DNA of 64,000 nucleotides from Thiomicrorhabdus sp. Kp2 (GCF_000478585.1 NZ_ARWI01000001.1:1116001-1180000); one strand, 5' to 3'. Counted from the stretch's first letter, positions 47,429 through 59,770 are shown. The notes: a model not told the origin generated them from the letters alone. A program made the numbers and translations.

Positions 47429-47452
47429 TAATCAATTCATAACTAACGGTTA

Positions 47453-48517
47453 TTATTTAACAGTTTGGTTTAATGAACCAGAAGCGTAACGGGCTTGCAT
47501 CTCTTCTAAACCAAGTGACTTGATTTTAGAACCGTGACCAGCACAACCAAATGCTTCAAAACGTGCTTTACAGATTTCCATCATCGCATTTTCTGCCGCA
47601 TTGTAGAATTTACGAGGATCGAAGTTAGACGTATTTTCTGAAAGGTGCTTACGGATTGCACCAGTAGAAGCCATACGTAAGTCAGTATCGATGTTTACTT
47701 TACGAACACCATATTTAATACCTTCAACGATTGCTTCAACAGGAACACCATAAGTTTGACCCATATCACCACCGTAGTTGTTGATGATTTCTAACCACTC
47801 TTCAGGAACAGAAGAAGAACCGTGCATTACGATGTGAGTATCAGGAATACGCTCGTGGATTTTTTTGATTTGGTCAATTTTTAGTACATCATCAGAAGGC
47901 TTAGAAGTAAACTTGTAAGCACCGTGAGAAGTACCAACCGCAACTGCTAAACAGTCAACGTTAGTATCTTTAACAAACTGTGCCGCTTCTTCAGGATCCG
48001 TTAATAGGCTATGCATATCTAACTTCTCGTCAGAACCGTGACCATCTTCTTCACCCATCATTCCAGTTTCCAATGAACCTAGGCACCCTAGTTCACCTTC
48101 AACAGAAACACCACCAGCGTGAGCGATTTTAACCACTTCAGCAGTGATACCCGCATTGTACTCATAAGAAGCAGGAGTCTTCATATCAGCTTCTAAAGAA
48201 CCATCCATCATTACAGATGTGAAACCAGACTGGATTGCACGTAGACATACGCCAACATCAGAACCGTGATCCTGGTGCATTACAACTGGAACGTTAGGGA
48301 ACATTTCAACCGCAGCAGCGATCATGTGACGAAGCATTGGCTCACCAGCGTACTTACGTGCACCTGCAGAACCCTGAAGGATTACTGGAGAATCTACAGC
48401 GTCAGCAGCGCGCATGATGGCACGAACTTGTTCCATGTTGTTTACGTTAAACGCAGGCATACCGAAGTTATTTTCTGCTGCGTAGTCCATTAATTCACGA
48501 AGTGTAATCATCGCCAT
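47453..48517 (-). CDS. fba: Class II fructose-bisphosphate aldolase
   Basis: The 354-residue zinc enzyme has the catalytic Asp and zinc His in [28 protein letters not shown] and the second zinc His region VMHGSSSVP, and the C-terminal AGHGSKIK segment. It corresponds to the longer class IIB group common in autotrophs (CbbA) and would also serve sedoheptulose bisphosphate in the Calvin cycle. It is the last gene of the tkt-gap-pgk-pyk-fba series. Confidence 0.96.
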   Translation of the reverse strand: MAMITLRELMDYAAENNFGMPAFNVNNMEQVRAIMRAADAVDSPVILQGSAGARKYAGEPMLRHMIAAAVEMFPNVPVVMHQDHGSDVGVCLRAIQSGFTSVMMDGSLEADMKTPASYEYNAGITAEVVKIAHAGGVSVEGELGCLGSLETGMMGEEDGHGSDEKLDMHSLLTDPEEAAQFVKDTNVDCLAVAVGTSHGAYKFTSKPSDDVLKIDQIKKIHERIPDTHIVMHGSSSVPEEWLEIINNYGGDMGQTYGVPVEAIVEGIKYGVRKVNIDTDLRMASTGAIRKHLSENTSNFDPRKFYNAAENAMMEICKARFEAFGCAGHGSKIKSLGLEEMQARYASGSLNQTVK

Positions 48518-48642
48518 GTGCGAGACTCCTCTAGTTGGTTTTCAAAAAAGTTATCTTTGTATTTTAACAAGCTTTTCATAAACTCGCCAATTTGAATTCA
48601 CTCAAAATCTCTTTAGTTGAGTGCTTCTAACAAAGCTTAAAA

Positions 48643-50085
48643 TTATGGAAGTTTTACAATTTCCATTTTGTTTGTTCCACCCATAGTGCCATTAACTTCA
48701 CCACGAGTCATAAGAATAAGATCACCAGATTTAGCGATACCAAATTCTTTAATGCGATCCATAATCGATGCTTTGACTTCTTCATCATTTAAACCATCAT
48801 AAGTCAGGCTTGATGGATATACACCACGGAAAAGAGTTACTTTACGACGTGTATCCAAGTGCGGTGTCATTGCAATAATCGGCATACCTGAACTGATACG
48901 TGACATCAATAATGCCGTGTTACCTGATTCAGTTAACGCTGCAATACATTTCACATCAAAGTGGTTAGCCGCATACATAGTTGCCATTGCAATGGTTTCA
49001 TCCACCGCCGTGAATGATTCATCAATACGGTGAGTAGATTCACGAGAAGTGCGTGACTTCTCTGCTTCACGACAGATATTTCCCATGGTTTCAATAACCA
49101 AACTTGGAGAATGTCCAGTTGCTGTTTCACCAGAAAGCATAACCGCATCTGTACCATCCATTACCGCATTAGCTACGTCAAATACTTCTGCACGAGTAGG
49201 GATAGCATTATCAATCATCGTTTCCATCATCTGTGTAGCCGTAATAGTGACACGGTTAAGCTGACGAGCACGTTTGATCATTTTTTTCTGTAATGCAGGT
49301 AATTGTGCATCACCGACTTCTACACCTAAGTCACCACGAGCAATCATGATAACGTCAGAAGCTAGGATAATACCGTCAAGAGTCGCATCGTCTGCAACCG
49401 CTTCCGCACGTTCTACTTTAGAAACAATGCTACAGTTCAAGCCTGCTTTAGAAGCTAAAGAGCGGCAATATTCAACATCTTCTGCAGAACGTGGGAAAGA
49501 CAATGCTAGATAATCTGCATTAATTTCAGCTGCCGTAATAATGTCTTCTTTATCTTTATCCGTTAGAGCCGCGGCCGATAAACCACCACCAGCAAGGTTA
49601 ATACCCTTGTTGTTAGATAGAGCACCACCCACAATCGTGGTGGTATTAACACGCTCACCTTCTACATTATCTACTTGAAAAACCAAGCGGCCATCGTCAA
49701 GCAGTAACTTATCACCAGGCTTTACATCATAAGGTAGGTTTTTGTAGGTCAAACCAACTTCATGTTGATTACCGTCGTTATTACCTACCCCGTTATCAAA
49801 TGCAAATTTATCACCTGCCTGTAAGAAAACTTTGTCATCCGCAAATCGTGCAATACGAATTTTAGGCCCTTGAAGGTCAACGAGAACACCCACTTGTCTA
49901 TCGAACTTTTCAGCGATATCACGAACCGCTTGAGCACGTTCGATATGTTCTTGAGGATTACCGTGAGACATATTGATACGTACAACGTCTACACCTGCTT
50001 TAATAATTTTTTCTAATTCACCTTCACGATCCGTAGCAGGACCTAAAGTTGCAACAATTTTTGTTCTTCTTAAACCACTTGGCAT
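48643..50085 (-). CDS. pyk: Pyruvate kinase
   Basis: The 480-residue protein has RTKIVATLGPA, VRINMSHG, the substrate loop MIARGDLGVE, and MLSGETATG. It converts phosphoenolpyruvate and ADP to pyruvate and ATP, drawing fixed carbon into biosynthesis. Length and the N-terminus fit the bacterial PykA/PykF fold; regulatory type is not decided. It lies between pgk and fba on the same strand; a terminator upstream suggests at least partial independent transcription. Confidence 0.96.
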   Translation of the reverse strand: MPSGLRRTKIVATLGPATDREGELEKIIKAGVDVVRINMSHGNPQEHIERAQAVRDIAEKFDRQVGVLVDLQGPKIRIARFADDKVFLQAGDKFAFDNGVGNNDGNQHEVGLTYKNLPYDVKPGDKLLLDDGRLVFQVDNVEGERVNTTTIVGGALSNNKGINLAGGGLSAAALTDKDKEDIITAAEINADYLALSFPRSAEDVEYCRSLASKAGLNCSIVSKVERAEAVADDATLDGIILASDVIMIARGDLGVEVGDAQLPALQKKMIKRARQLNRVTITATQMMETMIDNAIPTRAEVFDVANAVMDGTDAVMLSGETATGHSPSLVIETMGNICREAEKSRTSRESTHRIDESFTAVDETIAMATMYAANHFDVKCIAALTESGNTALLMSRISSGMPIIAMTPHLDTRRKVTLFRGVYPSSLTYDGLNDEEVKASIMDRIKEFGIAKSGDLILMTRGEVNGTMGGTNKMEIVKLP

Positions 50086-50260
50086 TTTGTTTTTTCTACC
50101 TTATAAAAATTTGAACTTGTTAGTGTCCAAAAAAGATGTCTCGCAAAATAAACTCCGACCTAACTTAACAGCCAATCTTTTGGCTGAGGTGTCTAAAGTG
50201 TTATTTACCGAGTCACCCTCTTTAGTGAACCTTTTTAATCTAACAAAGTTATATGACAAT

Positions 50261-50294
50261 AAAATTAAAACGACTCAAAGCCTTTGAATCGTTT
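50261..50294 (-). terminator. Terminator after pgk
   Basis: A 13-bp stem (AAACGACTCAAAG 50268-50280 with CTTTGAATCGTTT 50282-50294) that on the minus strand pairs fully with one G-T wobble and is followed by TTTTAATTTT. It lies about 60 bp after the pgk stop. Confidence 0.8.
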
Positions 50295-50301
50295 AGTTTT
50301 A

Positions 50302-50335
50302 CCAGGCCTGGTAGATTCAACCTTACCAGGCCTGG
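50302..50335. repeat. Two exact CCAGGCCTGG copies 24 bp apart
   Basis: Copies at 50302-50311 and 50326-50335 lie between the pgk stop and its terminator; the second is in the full TTACCAGGCCTGGTAA context. They can also pair with each other in RNA. Confidence 0.95.
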
Positions 50336-50355
50336 TAACTTATTCGTAAAACGAA

Positions 50356-51537
50356 TTATTTTGCAGCTGCAGCTTCTAACATAGTAACTGCTGGTAGCTC
50401 TTTACCTTCTAAGAATTCCAAGAAAGCACCGCCACCCGTAGAGATGTAAGAAACTTTATCTGCAATGTTGTACTTATCGATAGCCGCTAAAGTATCACCA
50501 CCACCTGCGATAGAGAAAGCTGAAGATTCCGCAATCGCCATAGAGATCGCTTTAGTTCCTTCACCAAACTGATCGAATTCGAAAACACCTACTGGACCGT
50601 TCCATACAACAGTTCCCGCGTTTTTGATGATTTCCGCTAGTTCAGCCGCTGAATCAGGACCGATATCGAAAATCATATCGTCATCAGAAACTTCAGAAAC
50701 ATTTTTAGTTTCTGCAGCTGCAGACTCAGAGAATTCTTTACCACAAACAACGTCAGAAGCTAAAGGAATCGCCGCACCACGTGCTTCCATGATTTCGTTT
50801 AGTTTCTTACAAGTAGGGACTAGGTCCGTTTCAGAAAGTGATTTACCAACGTTATAACCTGCCGCTTCGATGAACGTGTTAGCAATACCACCACCTACAA
50901 CTAACTGATCAACTTTCTCAGAAAGTGACTCAAGAACCGTTAACTTAGTAGAAACTTTAGAACCACCAACAATCGCAACCATTGGACGAGCTGGGTTATG
51001 TAAAGCCTTACCTAGAGCATCTAATTCTGCTGCCAATAAAGGACCTGCACAAGCCGTATCAGCATATGCACCTGCACCATGAGTAGAAGCTTGAGCACGG
51101 TGAGCCGTACCGAAAGCATCCATTACATAAACATCACAAAGTGCTGCGTATTTTTTAGATAATTCTTCAGTGTTTTTCTTCTCACCAACGTTGAAACGAA
51201 CGTTTTCTAAAAGAACCACTTCACCGTCAGCGACATCAAAACCACCATCTAGGTAATCTTTAACAAGACGAACTTCTTTACCTAGTTTAGCTGAAAGATC
51301 AGCCGCAACAGGAGCAAGAGAGAACTCTTCTTCATATTCACCTTCAGTAGGACGTCCAAGGTGAGACATTAGCATTACCTTAGCACCAGCGTCAGCTGCC
51401 ATTTTGATTGTAGGTAATGAAGCACGGATACGCGCATCAGAAGTTACTTTACCGTCTTTAACTGGAACGTTAAGGTCTTCACGAATCAATACGCGTTTAC
51501 CAGCTAAATCTAGATCAGACATCTTAATTACAGACAT
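50356..51537 (-). CDS. pgk: Phosphoglycerate kinase
   Basis: The 393-residue monomeric kinase has [39 protein letters not shown] and the GGGDTLAAI nucleotide-binding segment. In CO2 fixation it phosphorylates 3-phosphoglycerate made by RubisCO. Codon use is strongly biased. It is separated from gap by a structured 285-bp spacer. Confidence 0.98.
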   Translation of the reverse strand: MSVIKMSDLDLAGKRVLIREDLNVPVKDGKVTSDARIRASLPTIKMAADAGAKVMLMSHLGRPTEGEYEEEFSLAPVAADLSAKLGKEVRLVKDYLDGGFDVADGEVVLLENVRFNVGEKKNTEELSKKYAALCDVYVMDAFGTAHRAQASTHGAGAYADTACAGPLLAAELDALGKALHNPARPMVAIVGGSKVSTKLTVLESLSEKVDQLVVGGGIANTFIEAAGYNVGKSLSETDLVPTCKKLNEIMEARGAAIPLASDVVCGKEFSESAAAETKNVSEVSDDDMIFDIGPDSAAELAEIIKNAGTVVWNGPVGVFEFDQFGEGTKAISMAIAESSAFSIAGGGDTLAAIDKYNIADKVSYISTGGGAFLEFLEGKELPAVTMLEAAAAK

Positions 51538-51645
51538 GTTGAGTCCTCAAGTTTAAGGCTGTTTACAGAAATGTAACAGCATTCGATTAACAATTAAATT
51601 TACTTTTTTATACTCAGAAAAAACCAAATACAAACAAGAAAATTT

Positions 51646-51817
51646 AATTTGGAGAGATAACTCCCTCCAAATTAATAACAATAAGAGTTGCTGTAAAGCA
51701 ACAAGAATGGAATTTGTGAGTTCAGTGGTGCTGGTAATTCAAGGCTGGCGGAGGGCGTGTGCAAATGGCACACAACCGACAACTAACGCAGAAGTACCAG
51801 TGCTAATGAACTCACAA
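51646..51817 (-). ncRNA. Structured spacer RNA between gap and pgk
   Basis: On the minus strand the spacer folds into a long hairpin closed by TTGTGAGTTCA / TGAACTCACAA (51807-51817 and 51714-51724), with further partial pairing CTGGTA / TACCAG, and an inner GTGTGC / GCACAC stem (51757-51773). Then come GTTGC / GCAAC (51687-51702) and AATTTGGAG / CTCCAAATT (51646-51673), the last followed by AAATTTTCTT. The inner part is GC-richer than its flanks. It may be a processed stabiliser, an sRNA or a terminator-attenuator; no known class is recognised. Confidence 0.5.
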
Positions 51818-51822
51818 AACCA

Positions 51823-52827
<1,005 letters not shown>

Positions 52828-52842
52828 TTACTCCAATTGTTA

Positions 52843-52872
52843 CCAGGCCTGCTAAATAATTACCAGGCCTGA
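52843..52872. repeat. Two near-copies of the palindrome in exact 20-bp phase
   Basis: TACCAGGCCTGCTAAATAAT is followed directly by TACCAGGCCTGACTTAATAA, in the gap between tkt and gap. The repeat period is 20 bp and each carries one end of the consensus. Confidence 0.85.
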
Positions 52873-52938
52873 CTTAATAAAAAATTTAAAGATTTATCTA
52901 GTAAACAACTTAGCCATCATTAAAAGATGGCTAATGGA

Positions 52939-54927
52939 TTATTTACCTAATACTTTTTTCGCTGTAGCAACAACGTTCTCTACTGTGAAACCGAACTCTT
53001 TGAATAGCTCGTCAGCTGGTGCTGATTCACCGAAAGTAGTCATACAAACTGTACCACCCTCAAGACCAACGTATTTATACCAACCGTCAGCCACACCCGC
53101 TTCGATTGCAACACGCTTAACACCTGGAATAAGTACAGAATCTTTATACGCTTGATCTTGCTCATCATAAGCATCAGTACAAGGCATAGAAACGATACGA
53201 ACGTTTTCCTCCATTGCTTCAGCCGCTTCAACCGCTAGACCCACTTCAGAACCTGTAGCGATAAAGATAATATCTGGCGTACCAGCAGTATCTTTAAGTA
53301 CATAACCACCTTTTTCGATGTTCTTAACTTGCTCAGGTGTACGCTCCATTGGCTCAAGAGCCTGACGAGAGAATACTAATGCCGTTGGTGCGTCACTACG
53401 CATGATGGCACGTTTCCAAGAAACTGCCGACTCAACCGCATCACAACCACGCCAAGTTTGGAAGTTAGGGATAACACGCATTGTCGCTAACTGCTCAACA
53501 GGCTGGTGAGTAGGACCATCTTCACCTAGACCGATAGAGTCATGAGTGTAAACATAGATAGTACCGATTTTCATCAATGCAGACATTCTTAGCGCGTTTC
53601 TCATAAACTCCATAAACATGAAGAATGTTCCACCGAATACTTTGAAACCACCGTGAAGAACCATACCGTTCATCATGTGAGCCATACCGAATTCACGAAC
53701 ACCCCAAGACAGGTAGTTACCGTTCGCGTTTTCTTTGTTTACCTTAACCATCTTAGACCAGTTAGTTAAGTTAGAACCTGTTAAGTCAGCAGAACCACCG
53801 AACATCTCTGGTAATAAGTTACCTAGCTCTTCGATTGTTTTCTGTGAAGCTTGACGAGAAGCTAACTTAGGCATCTCTGCTTGAGTCTTAGCGATGAACG
53901 CATCCATATCCATTTCAAAGTTAGCTGGTAATTCACCAGACATACGACGAACAAACTCAGCTGCTTCAGCTGGGTAAGCCGCTTTATAAGCTGCAAACTT
54001 CTCATTCCAAGCCGCTTCATCTTTAGCGCCTTGTGCTTTATGATCCCAACCAGCATAGATATCTTCAGGAATTTCAAACGGAGCTGCAGTCCAACCTAGT
54101 TCTTTACGAACTAAATCAATCTCGTCGTCACCTAAAGGTGCACCGTGACAAGAGTAAGTACCACACTTGTTAGGAGAACCGAAACCGATTACCGTCTTAG
54201 TACAGATTAAAGTAGGCTTATCAGTTACTTTCTTAGCTTCTTCGATTGCTGCATTGATTGCATCAGCATCATGACCATCAACGTTAGGAATAACGTGCCA
54301 ATCATAAGATACGAAACGACCAGGAACACCTTTTTCCATCCAGTCACCGATATTACCATCGATAGAGATATCGTTGTCATCCCAGAAAGCGATTAACTTA
54401 CCAAGACCTAAAGTACCTGCCATTGCACACGCTTCGTGTGAAAGACCTTCCATTAAACAACCATCACCCATGAATACATAAGTGTTGTGATCTACGATTT
54501 CGTGACCAGGCTTATTAAACTGTGCCGCTAAAGTGCGCTCAGCGATTGCCATACCAACAGCGTTGGTAATACCCTGACCTAGAGGACCTGTAGTCGTTTC
54601 AATCCCTTCTGCATAACCATACTCTGGGTGACCAGCCGTCTTAGCGTGTAGCTGACGGAACTGTTTGATGTCGTCCATGCTTAGGTCGTAACCAGATAGG
54701 TGTAATAGAGAATACATAAGCATTGAACCATGACCGTTTGAAAGTACAAAACGATCGCGGTCTGCCCACTTAGAGTTTGTCGGATTGAATTTCATGTGGC
54801 TGTTCCACAATACTTCAGCGATATCCGCCATACCCATTGGAGCACCTGGGTGACCAGAATTTGCTTTTTGAACTGCATCCATACTTAACGCACGGATTGC
54901 ATTTGCTAAATCTCTACGAGTTGCCAT
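52939..54927 (-). CDS. tkt: Transketolase
   Basis: The 662-residue thiamine diphosphate enzyme transfers two-carbon units in the Calvin cycle and pentose phosphate pathway. The cofactor-binding segment [13 protein letters not shown]...DDNDISIDG and the SGH..APMGMAD N-terminal region are clear, and the C-terminal domain is complete. GAGGAAG precedes the ATG. It heads the tkt-gap-pgk-pyk-fba series; codon use is strongly biased. Confidence 0.98.
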   Translation of the reverse strand: MATRRDLANAIRALSMDAVQKANSGHPGAPMGMADIAEVLWNSHMKFNPTNSKWADRDRFVLSNGHGSMLMYSLLHLSGYDLSMDDIKQFRQLHAKTAGHPEYGYAEGIETTTGPLGQGITNAVGMAIAERTLAAQFNKPGHEIVDHNTYVFMGDGCLMEGLSHEACAMAGTLGLGKLIAFWDDNDISIDGNIGDWMEKGVPGRFVSYDWHVIPNVDGHDADAINAAIEEAKKVTDKPTLICTKTVIGFGSPNKCGTYSCHGAPLGDDEIDLVRKELGWTAAPFEIPEDIYAGWDHKAQGAKDEAAWNEKFAAYKAAYPAEAAEFVRRMSGELPANFEMDMDAFIAKTQAEMPKLASRQASQKTIEELGNLLPEMFGGSADLTGSNLTNWSKMVKVNKENANGNYLSWGVREFGMAHMMNGMVLHGGFKVFGGTFFMFMEFMRNALRMSALMKIGTIYVYTHDSIGLGEDGPTHQPVEQLATMRVIPNFQTWRGCDAVESAVSWKRAIMRSDAPTALVFSRQALEPMERTPEQVKNIEKGGYVLKDTAGTPDIIFIATGSEVGLAVEAAEAMEENVRIVSMPCTDAYDEQDQAYKDSVLIPGVKRVAIEAGVADGWYKYVGLEGGTVCMTTFGESAPADELFKEFGFTVENVVATAKKVLGK

Positions 54928-55281
54928 ACAACTTCCTCAACTATTTTAAAAATTCGGTACTTGCGGGATAAACTTATTGAAGTTTCAGAGGGTTAATATC
55001 AACATCATCTGATGAGTAAATAAGGACTTCAATAATTACCGCAATATAAATTTGGACGATTATTCTCTCTCAAAATGACAAAATCATCAAGTTTTCTTAT
55101 CTATTGATTGCTTTTATTTAACAAAAAAAACAAATAAAGACGGTTTTTACAAAACCTAAATGACTATAAAGTCTCTATTTAGAACAAAGAGTTATTTAAA
55201 CTCAAACAAACAATAATGCTTTTGCAATATAAAAAACCCAGGCTAAACCTGGGTTAAAGAGTCATTAAACTATTATGACAG
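54928..55281. promoter_or_regulatory. tkt upstream region with a nested dyad
   Basis: The 354-bp AT-rich gap upstream of tkt has TTATTGAAGT (54974-54983) and ACTTCAATAA (55026-55035) around an inner TCATC-T-GATGA dyad (55005-55015). It could be a leader hairpin or a regulator operator. Further out are AT-rich runs with no ORF, and the RND terminator at 55231-55255. Confidence 0.45.
55231..55255 (-). terminator. Terminator after the RND pump gene
   Basis: Stem AACCCAGG / CCTGGGTT with loop CTAAA, followed on the minus strand by six T (55231-55236). It closes the RND operon 27 bp after the stop. Confidence 0.9.
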
Positions 55282-58200
55282 CTACATAACAGCAGATACA
55301 GCGTCCGCTTCATTAACTGGAGGCATAGAATTTTTACCACGTTTTTCCATTAAATTTTCATAAATTGACAGCATTGCCGGCAATACCAACAAAATTAAAA
55401 AGGTTGAAAACATCAAACCAAAGGCAATCGCTGTTGCCATAGGAATTAAGAACTGCGCCTGTAATGACGTTTCAAACAGGAGCGGGGTTAAACCTGCAAT
55501 CGTTGTAAGCGACGTTAAGATTACCGCTCGCACTCTTTGCACTGCCGCTTCTTCTAACGCTTTATTAATTCCTAGGCCTGACGCTCTCAGCGATTTATAA
55601 AAACTCACCAAAATAATGGAATCATTGACCACTATTCCCGACAAACCAAAAAAGCCAAACATTGACAAAATAGTCATATCTAAGCCCATCCACCAATGCC
55701 CTAGAATCGCCCCCACTAAACCAAATGGAATCGCCATCATCACCACCAAAGGCCAACCATAAGAGCCAAACACCCAAGCCAGTACAATATAAATCATCGA
55801 CAAACCAATCAATAAACCGACTTTCATATCATCCATCGTTTCAGCTTGACGTTTATTCTGCCCTTCAATGGTATAACTAATACCATATTTGCGCTCCAAC
55901 TCAGGTAGCGCTGTTTGTTGTAAACTCTCCAGTATTTGATTGGCGTTATTGGCATTAGAGTCAACATCACCCACTACAGTAACGGCAAGCTGCCCATCCA
56001 CATGGCGCATAGCATCAAAGCCTTGCTGAGTAGTCCAACTGGCAACTGAATTTAATGGCACACGTTCACCGCTAGGTGAGACCACCTGCATTTTATTAAT
56101 TGAAGCTAAAGAGACCTGTTCCGATACTGGGTACTGCACACGCACCTCAACCTCATCTTCACCATCAGTGAAAATTTGCACTAATCGGCCAGAAAAGGCA
56201 TCCGACAACTGACGACCTAAAGAGACATAAGTAAATCCTAACGCCTCCCCTTGAGGAGTAAGCTGATAGATTAATTGATCTCGACCAAATGGCAGGTCAT
56301 CACGCACCCCACTAACACCTTGTATCTGCTGTAATACTTGCTCTAAATCTAAAGCGGCTTCTTTAAGTTTTAAAGGCTCAGCGCCAAACAGACGAACATC
56401 GACATCACTCCCAGGTGGCCCTGCTCTTGGCGCACTAATGGTTAAAGTATCCAGGCCTGGTGCCATGCCCGCCTTTTCTTGCCAAACCTTTACAAACTCC
56501 GCATTTCGTGTGGCTCTTAAATCAGGCTCTTCAAGTTGAATATTGATTGCACCATAATTCGCCCCAGCCTGAGTGGTCGTTTCGTTATAGTGAACCACGG
56601 CGGTTTTTAAGATACCTGGCTCAAGTTCTTTTTCAGTTTCCAATAGAGCCTGATAAAGTTGATCAACATAATCCGCTGTTACTGATGCGGGCGTACCCGC
56701 CACAAAACGGACATCCGCATTTAATTTAGTTGATTCAGGCGACGGGAAAAATACAAAACCTAAACGGCCTCCAGCTAACAGACCAATAACAAAAATCATC
56801 AGTGCAAGCGTGCTCGCTAAGGTAATACCACGGTGATGTAAGACCCAACGAATCACACTTCTAAATTGATGATGCCTAAAATGGTCTATAGCCGATTCTA
56901 AACGATAACGAACCGAACCTTCTTTGGCTTTTTTTACCCCTTTTAAGGCATGGCGCAAGTGGCCTGGTAAAATAGTGAAACTTTCAATTAAAGAGGCAAA
57001 AATAACCGCAATAATGACCAGTGGAATTGCAAACAGAATATTACCGATTTCACCACCAATCAACATAAGCGGTAAAAAAGCGCCTACGGTGGTCAATGAT
57101 GAAGCCGTAACAGGCCCCAGCATTCGGTGTGCGCCACCTTCGGCGGCTTGTAAATCAGGCTCGCCCATTTCATGATGCGCTAGAGCATCCTCTCCCACCA
57201 CGATGGCATCATCAACAATAATCCCCAACGCCATAATCAAACCGAACAAGCTCACCATATTGATTGAGCCGCCTGCCAAATACATAATCATTAAGGTCGC
57301 CATAAACGAAACGGGAATCCCCACCGCAATCCAAAAGGCCACACGTCCATTAAGAAAAATATACAGAATTAAAACAACCAGAATTAACCCGCCAATACCG
57401 TTATTAACAAGCAGCATAATACGTTGATTGACTAATGACCAAGTTTCATCATAAACCTGTAAGCGAACGCCTTGAGGCAATTGAGGTTCAACCTCATTTA
57501 CCCACTTTTGCATAATCTCAGATGACTTTAAGGTATCGCCACTTTCGGCACGCATCAACTGCATTTCAATCGCCGTTGAACCATCTACCGTTAGAAAAGG
57601 GGCGTTTTTGATTGGTCGTCTTTCAACGGTTCCAATATCACCCAATGAGAGATTTTGTGAATCAGATACAATTAAAGGCATTTGATTAAACGCCATTTCG
57701 GTACGCTTTTGTTCCAAGGCACGTAAGTCACGCACACTATCGTTATCCCCCACTGAACCTGCAGGGTAATCTCGGCTCATGCCCGCCAGTTGATTACCAA
57801 CAGACTCTAACGTCAGATTATGCTGTTCTAAAGTGTCCTGAGAGATTTCTACCGCCATCTCTTCACTTGGCAAACCTTTGAAATTAATTTTATCAATTCC
57901 ACGGTTAAGTAAATCTCTCTCAAAGTTCCGCACTATTGGACGCAGCTCCTCCAAACTGCCCTTATCAGAAACCACTAAAACCCGCGCAATGGATTCATAA
58001 CGTACGATTCTTTCAATAATAGGCTTTTGCGAGTCTTGCGGTAAATTCCTTAACTCGCCTACCCGTTGATTGATTTGATCTATCGCCTCAATCATATCAG
58101 TGCCCTCTTCAAACTTTAGCGATATCGAAGAAATCCCTAAAGAAGAGGTTGAGGTCATCTCATCTAGACTGTCTAGATTTCTCAGAACGCGTTCAACAGG

Positions 58201-58464
58201 CTCGGTAATACTGGTTTCCACATCTTGAGCATTAGCTCCTGGCCAAACAATTCGTACCGAAGCATAATCCAATTCAAAGGTAGGAAAGAACTGAACATTC
58301 AACTTCATCAATGCTACAACTCCCGAAAGAATCATAATCAGCATCAGCAAATTCGGCGCAACTTTATGGCGTGCAAAAACACCAATTATGCCTCGAGATT
58401 TAAACTTAGACTCTTTTGGATGAATATCCAAATCATCTTTTTCTGAATTTTCTAGCTGGCTCAT
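55282..58464 (-). CDS. RND efflux pump, hydrophobe/amphiphile (AcrB-like) family
   Basis: The 1060-residue inner-membrane protein has RND repeats: a cytoplasmic N-terminus, helix 1 near residue 35-55, a large periplasmic loop, helices 2-6 (about 350-530), a second loop, and helices 8-12. The helix 4 segment MALGIIVDDAIVVGEDA has the Asp pair of proton-driven RND pumps. It is distinct from the metal pump at 23981. The adaptor gene upstream overlaps its start by 4 bp (ATGA); no TolC-like gene is next to it, so a channel must be supplied elsewhere. Substrate is unknown. Confidence 0.92.
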   Translation of the reverse strand: MSQLENSEKDDLDIHPKESKFKSRGIIGVFARHKVAPNLLMLIMILSGVVALMKLNVQFFPTFELDYASVRIVWPGANAQDVETSITEPVERVLRNLDSLDEMTSTSSLGISSISLKFEEGTDMIEAIDQINQRVGELRNLPQDSQKPIIERIVRYESIARVLVVSDKGSLEELRPIVRNFERDLLNRGIDKINFKGLPSEEMAVEISQDTLEQHNLTLESVGNQLAGMSRDYPAGSVGDNDSVRDLRALEQKRTEMAFNQMPLIVSDSQNLSLGDIGTVERRPIKNAPFLTVDGSTAIEMQLMRAESGDTLKSSEIMQKWVNEVEPQLPQGVRLQVYDETWSLVNQRIMLLVNNGIGGLILVVLILYIFLNGRVAFWIAVGIPVSFMATLMIMYLAGGSINMVSLFGLIMALGIIVDDAIVVGEDALAHHEMGEPDLQAAEGGAHRMLGPVTASSLTTVGAFLPLMLIGGEIGNILFAIPLVIIAVIFASLIESFTILPGHLRHALKGVKKAKEGSVRYRLESAIDHFRHHQFRSVIRWVLHHRGITLASTLALMIFVIGLLAGGRLGFVFFPSPESTKLNADVRFVAGTPASVTADYVDQLYQALLETEKELEPGILKTAVVHYNETTTQAGANYGAINIQLEEPDLRATRNAEFVKVWQEKAGMAPGLDTLTISAPRAGPPGSDVDVRLFGAEPLKLKEAALDLEQVLQQIQGVSGVRDDLPFGRDQLIYQLTPQGEALGFTYVSLGRQLSDAFSGRLVQIFTDGEDEVEVRVQYPVSEQVSLASINKMQVVSPSGERVPLNSVASWTTQQGFDAMRHVDGQLAVTVVGDVDSNANNANQILESLQQTALPELERKYGISYTIEGQNKRQAETMDDMKVGLLIGLSMIYIVLAWVFGSYGWPLVVMMAIPFGLVGAILGHWWMGLDMTILSMFGFFGLSGIVVNDSIILVSFYKSLRASGLGINKALEEAAVQRVRAVILTSLTTIAGLTPLLFETSLQAQFLIPMATAIAFGLMFSTFLILLVLPAMLSIYENLMEKRGKNSMPPVNEADAVSAVM
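56451..56460. repeat. CCAGGCCTGG palindrome, coding copy
   Basis: Exact copy inside the RND pump gene, encoding part of APGLDTL. Confidence 0.9.
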
Positions 58465-59693
58465 TTAGCCACCTCAGCCACTTTTAACCCTGATGTTGCA
58501 TTGGGTAAATGGGTAATACTGACCTTCTCTCCTTCAGAAAACTCGGGGTTTACTAAAGCCCATAATTGGCCATTTCGCATTACCTCCCCCACTATTTGTA
58601 CCGTATGGGATTGCAAACGCCCCTCTTCTACAAGGTAAAGTCGGTTATTACCGTAAATGGCACTGTAAGGCACTGCAAGCACCTTGCCTTTGACAACACC
58701 ACGTAAACTCACCTCCATCAACTCACCAGGTCTAAGCTCCAATAAACTACTCGGCAGTTTAAAAAACGCATCTAACCCACTGGTGGTTGCTTCACCCGCT
58801 AAACGCAATAGAGGCAATTCTGTCTCTTTGTTGGCCGATTGATAAATGGCATTTAAAGCCACATTTTCTCGTAAGGCTTTTTCAAGCACAGGCAATTGAG
58901 CCACAGGTAACTTAGCCCTTAATTCCAAACTCTCTAAAGAGTAAAAACTCACCATTACTGCACCCGCATTCACACGAGAGCCCTCACTCACGTTCACTTT
59001 AGCGATTCGTGCATCATAAGGCGCCACCAATTGCCCGCGCTTTAAATTCAACTGGGCTTGCTGATAAGTCGCCTGGGCTTTTTCAAGGCGCGCCTGGGCT
59101 TGAGCTATTTTCAACTGATTTTCTTGTACTGCTAATTTAGCGCCCACCACCACATACTCTTGCCTTACCAAAGCTTCATTGGCGATATCCAAAGAAGATT
59201 GTGACGCCAGGTTTTTCTGCATTAATTGTTTTGCACGAGTAACTGCAGTCTGCTTTAATTTAAGCACCTTGCTTTCGTGTTCTAAACGTTTTTGATTGGC
59301 TTGGTTGGTTAATTTCTGCAATGCCAACTGAGCTTTTGCATCCGCCGCATCCGCTTTGGCTTGGACTAGAGGAATTTGCAAATCTGACTCACTCAAAAAG
59401 ACCAATTTCTCACCTTTTTTGACGGCCTGCCCCTCTTTAACAAAGACCTGCTCAATCACACCGCTTACAGGCGCTGAAGCAGAAACCATCGAATAAGATT
59501 CAACCTTACCGTACAAGGTCTGCACTGGCGCTAAGCTCTCAAATTTAGCGGTTAGCGTATCAACCATCCAGACTTTTTCTTTAATCTCTACTGGCTTCTG
59601 CACTGGCTTTGTGGATTTCATATACACAAACACCACAATGGACAATGCAACAATCAGTAATGGAATTAAAAAACGCTTCATTTTTTGCAACAT
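58461..59693 (-). CDS. RND efflux periplasmic adaptor
   Basis: The 410-residue membrane-fusion protein has a hydrophobic N-terminal anchor (about residues 9-27), the lipoyl-like segment (VSGVIEQVFVKEGQAVKKGEKL), a long coiled coil (about 105-215), and beta-barrel domains. It joins the AcrB-like pump to an outer-membrane channel. It overlaps the pump gene start by 4 bp (ATGA). Confidence 0.88.
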   Translation of the reverse strand: MLQKMKRFLIPLLIVALSIVVFVYMKSTKPVQKPVEIKEKVWMVDTLTAKFESLAPVQTLYGKVESYSMVSASAPVSGVIEQVFVKEGQAVKKGEKLVFLSESDLQIPLVQAKADAADAKAQLALQKLTNQANQKRLEHESKVLKLKQTAVTRAKQLMQKNLASQSSLDIANEALVRQEYVVVGAKLAVQENQLKIAQAQARLEKAQATYQQAQLNLKRGQLVAPYDARIAKVNVSEGSRVNAGAVMVSFYSLESLELRAKLPVAQLPVLEKALRENVALNAIYQSANKETELPLLRLAGEATTSGLDAFFKLPSSLLELRPGELMEVSLRGVVKGKVLAVPYSAIYGNNRLYLVEEGRLQSHTVQIVGEVMRNGQLWALVNPEFSEGEKVSITHLPNATSGLKVAEVAK

Positions 59694-59770
59694 CAGACTT
59701 TGCTCTTTTATCTATTTTAGGACTCATTTCAAAAAATAAAGTCTCATCTTAATTTGTTTTAGGCATTCTA

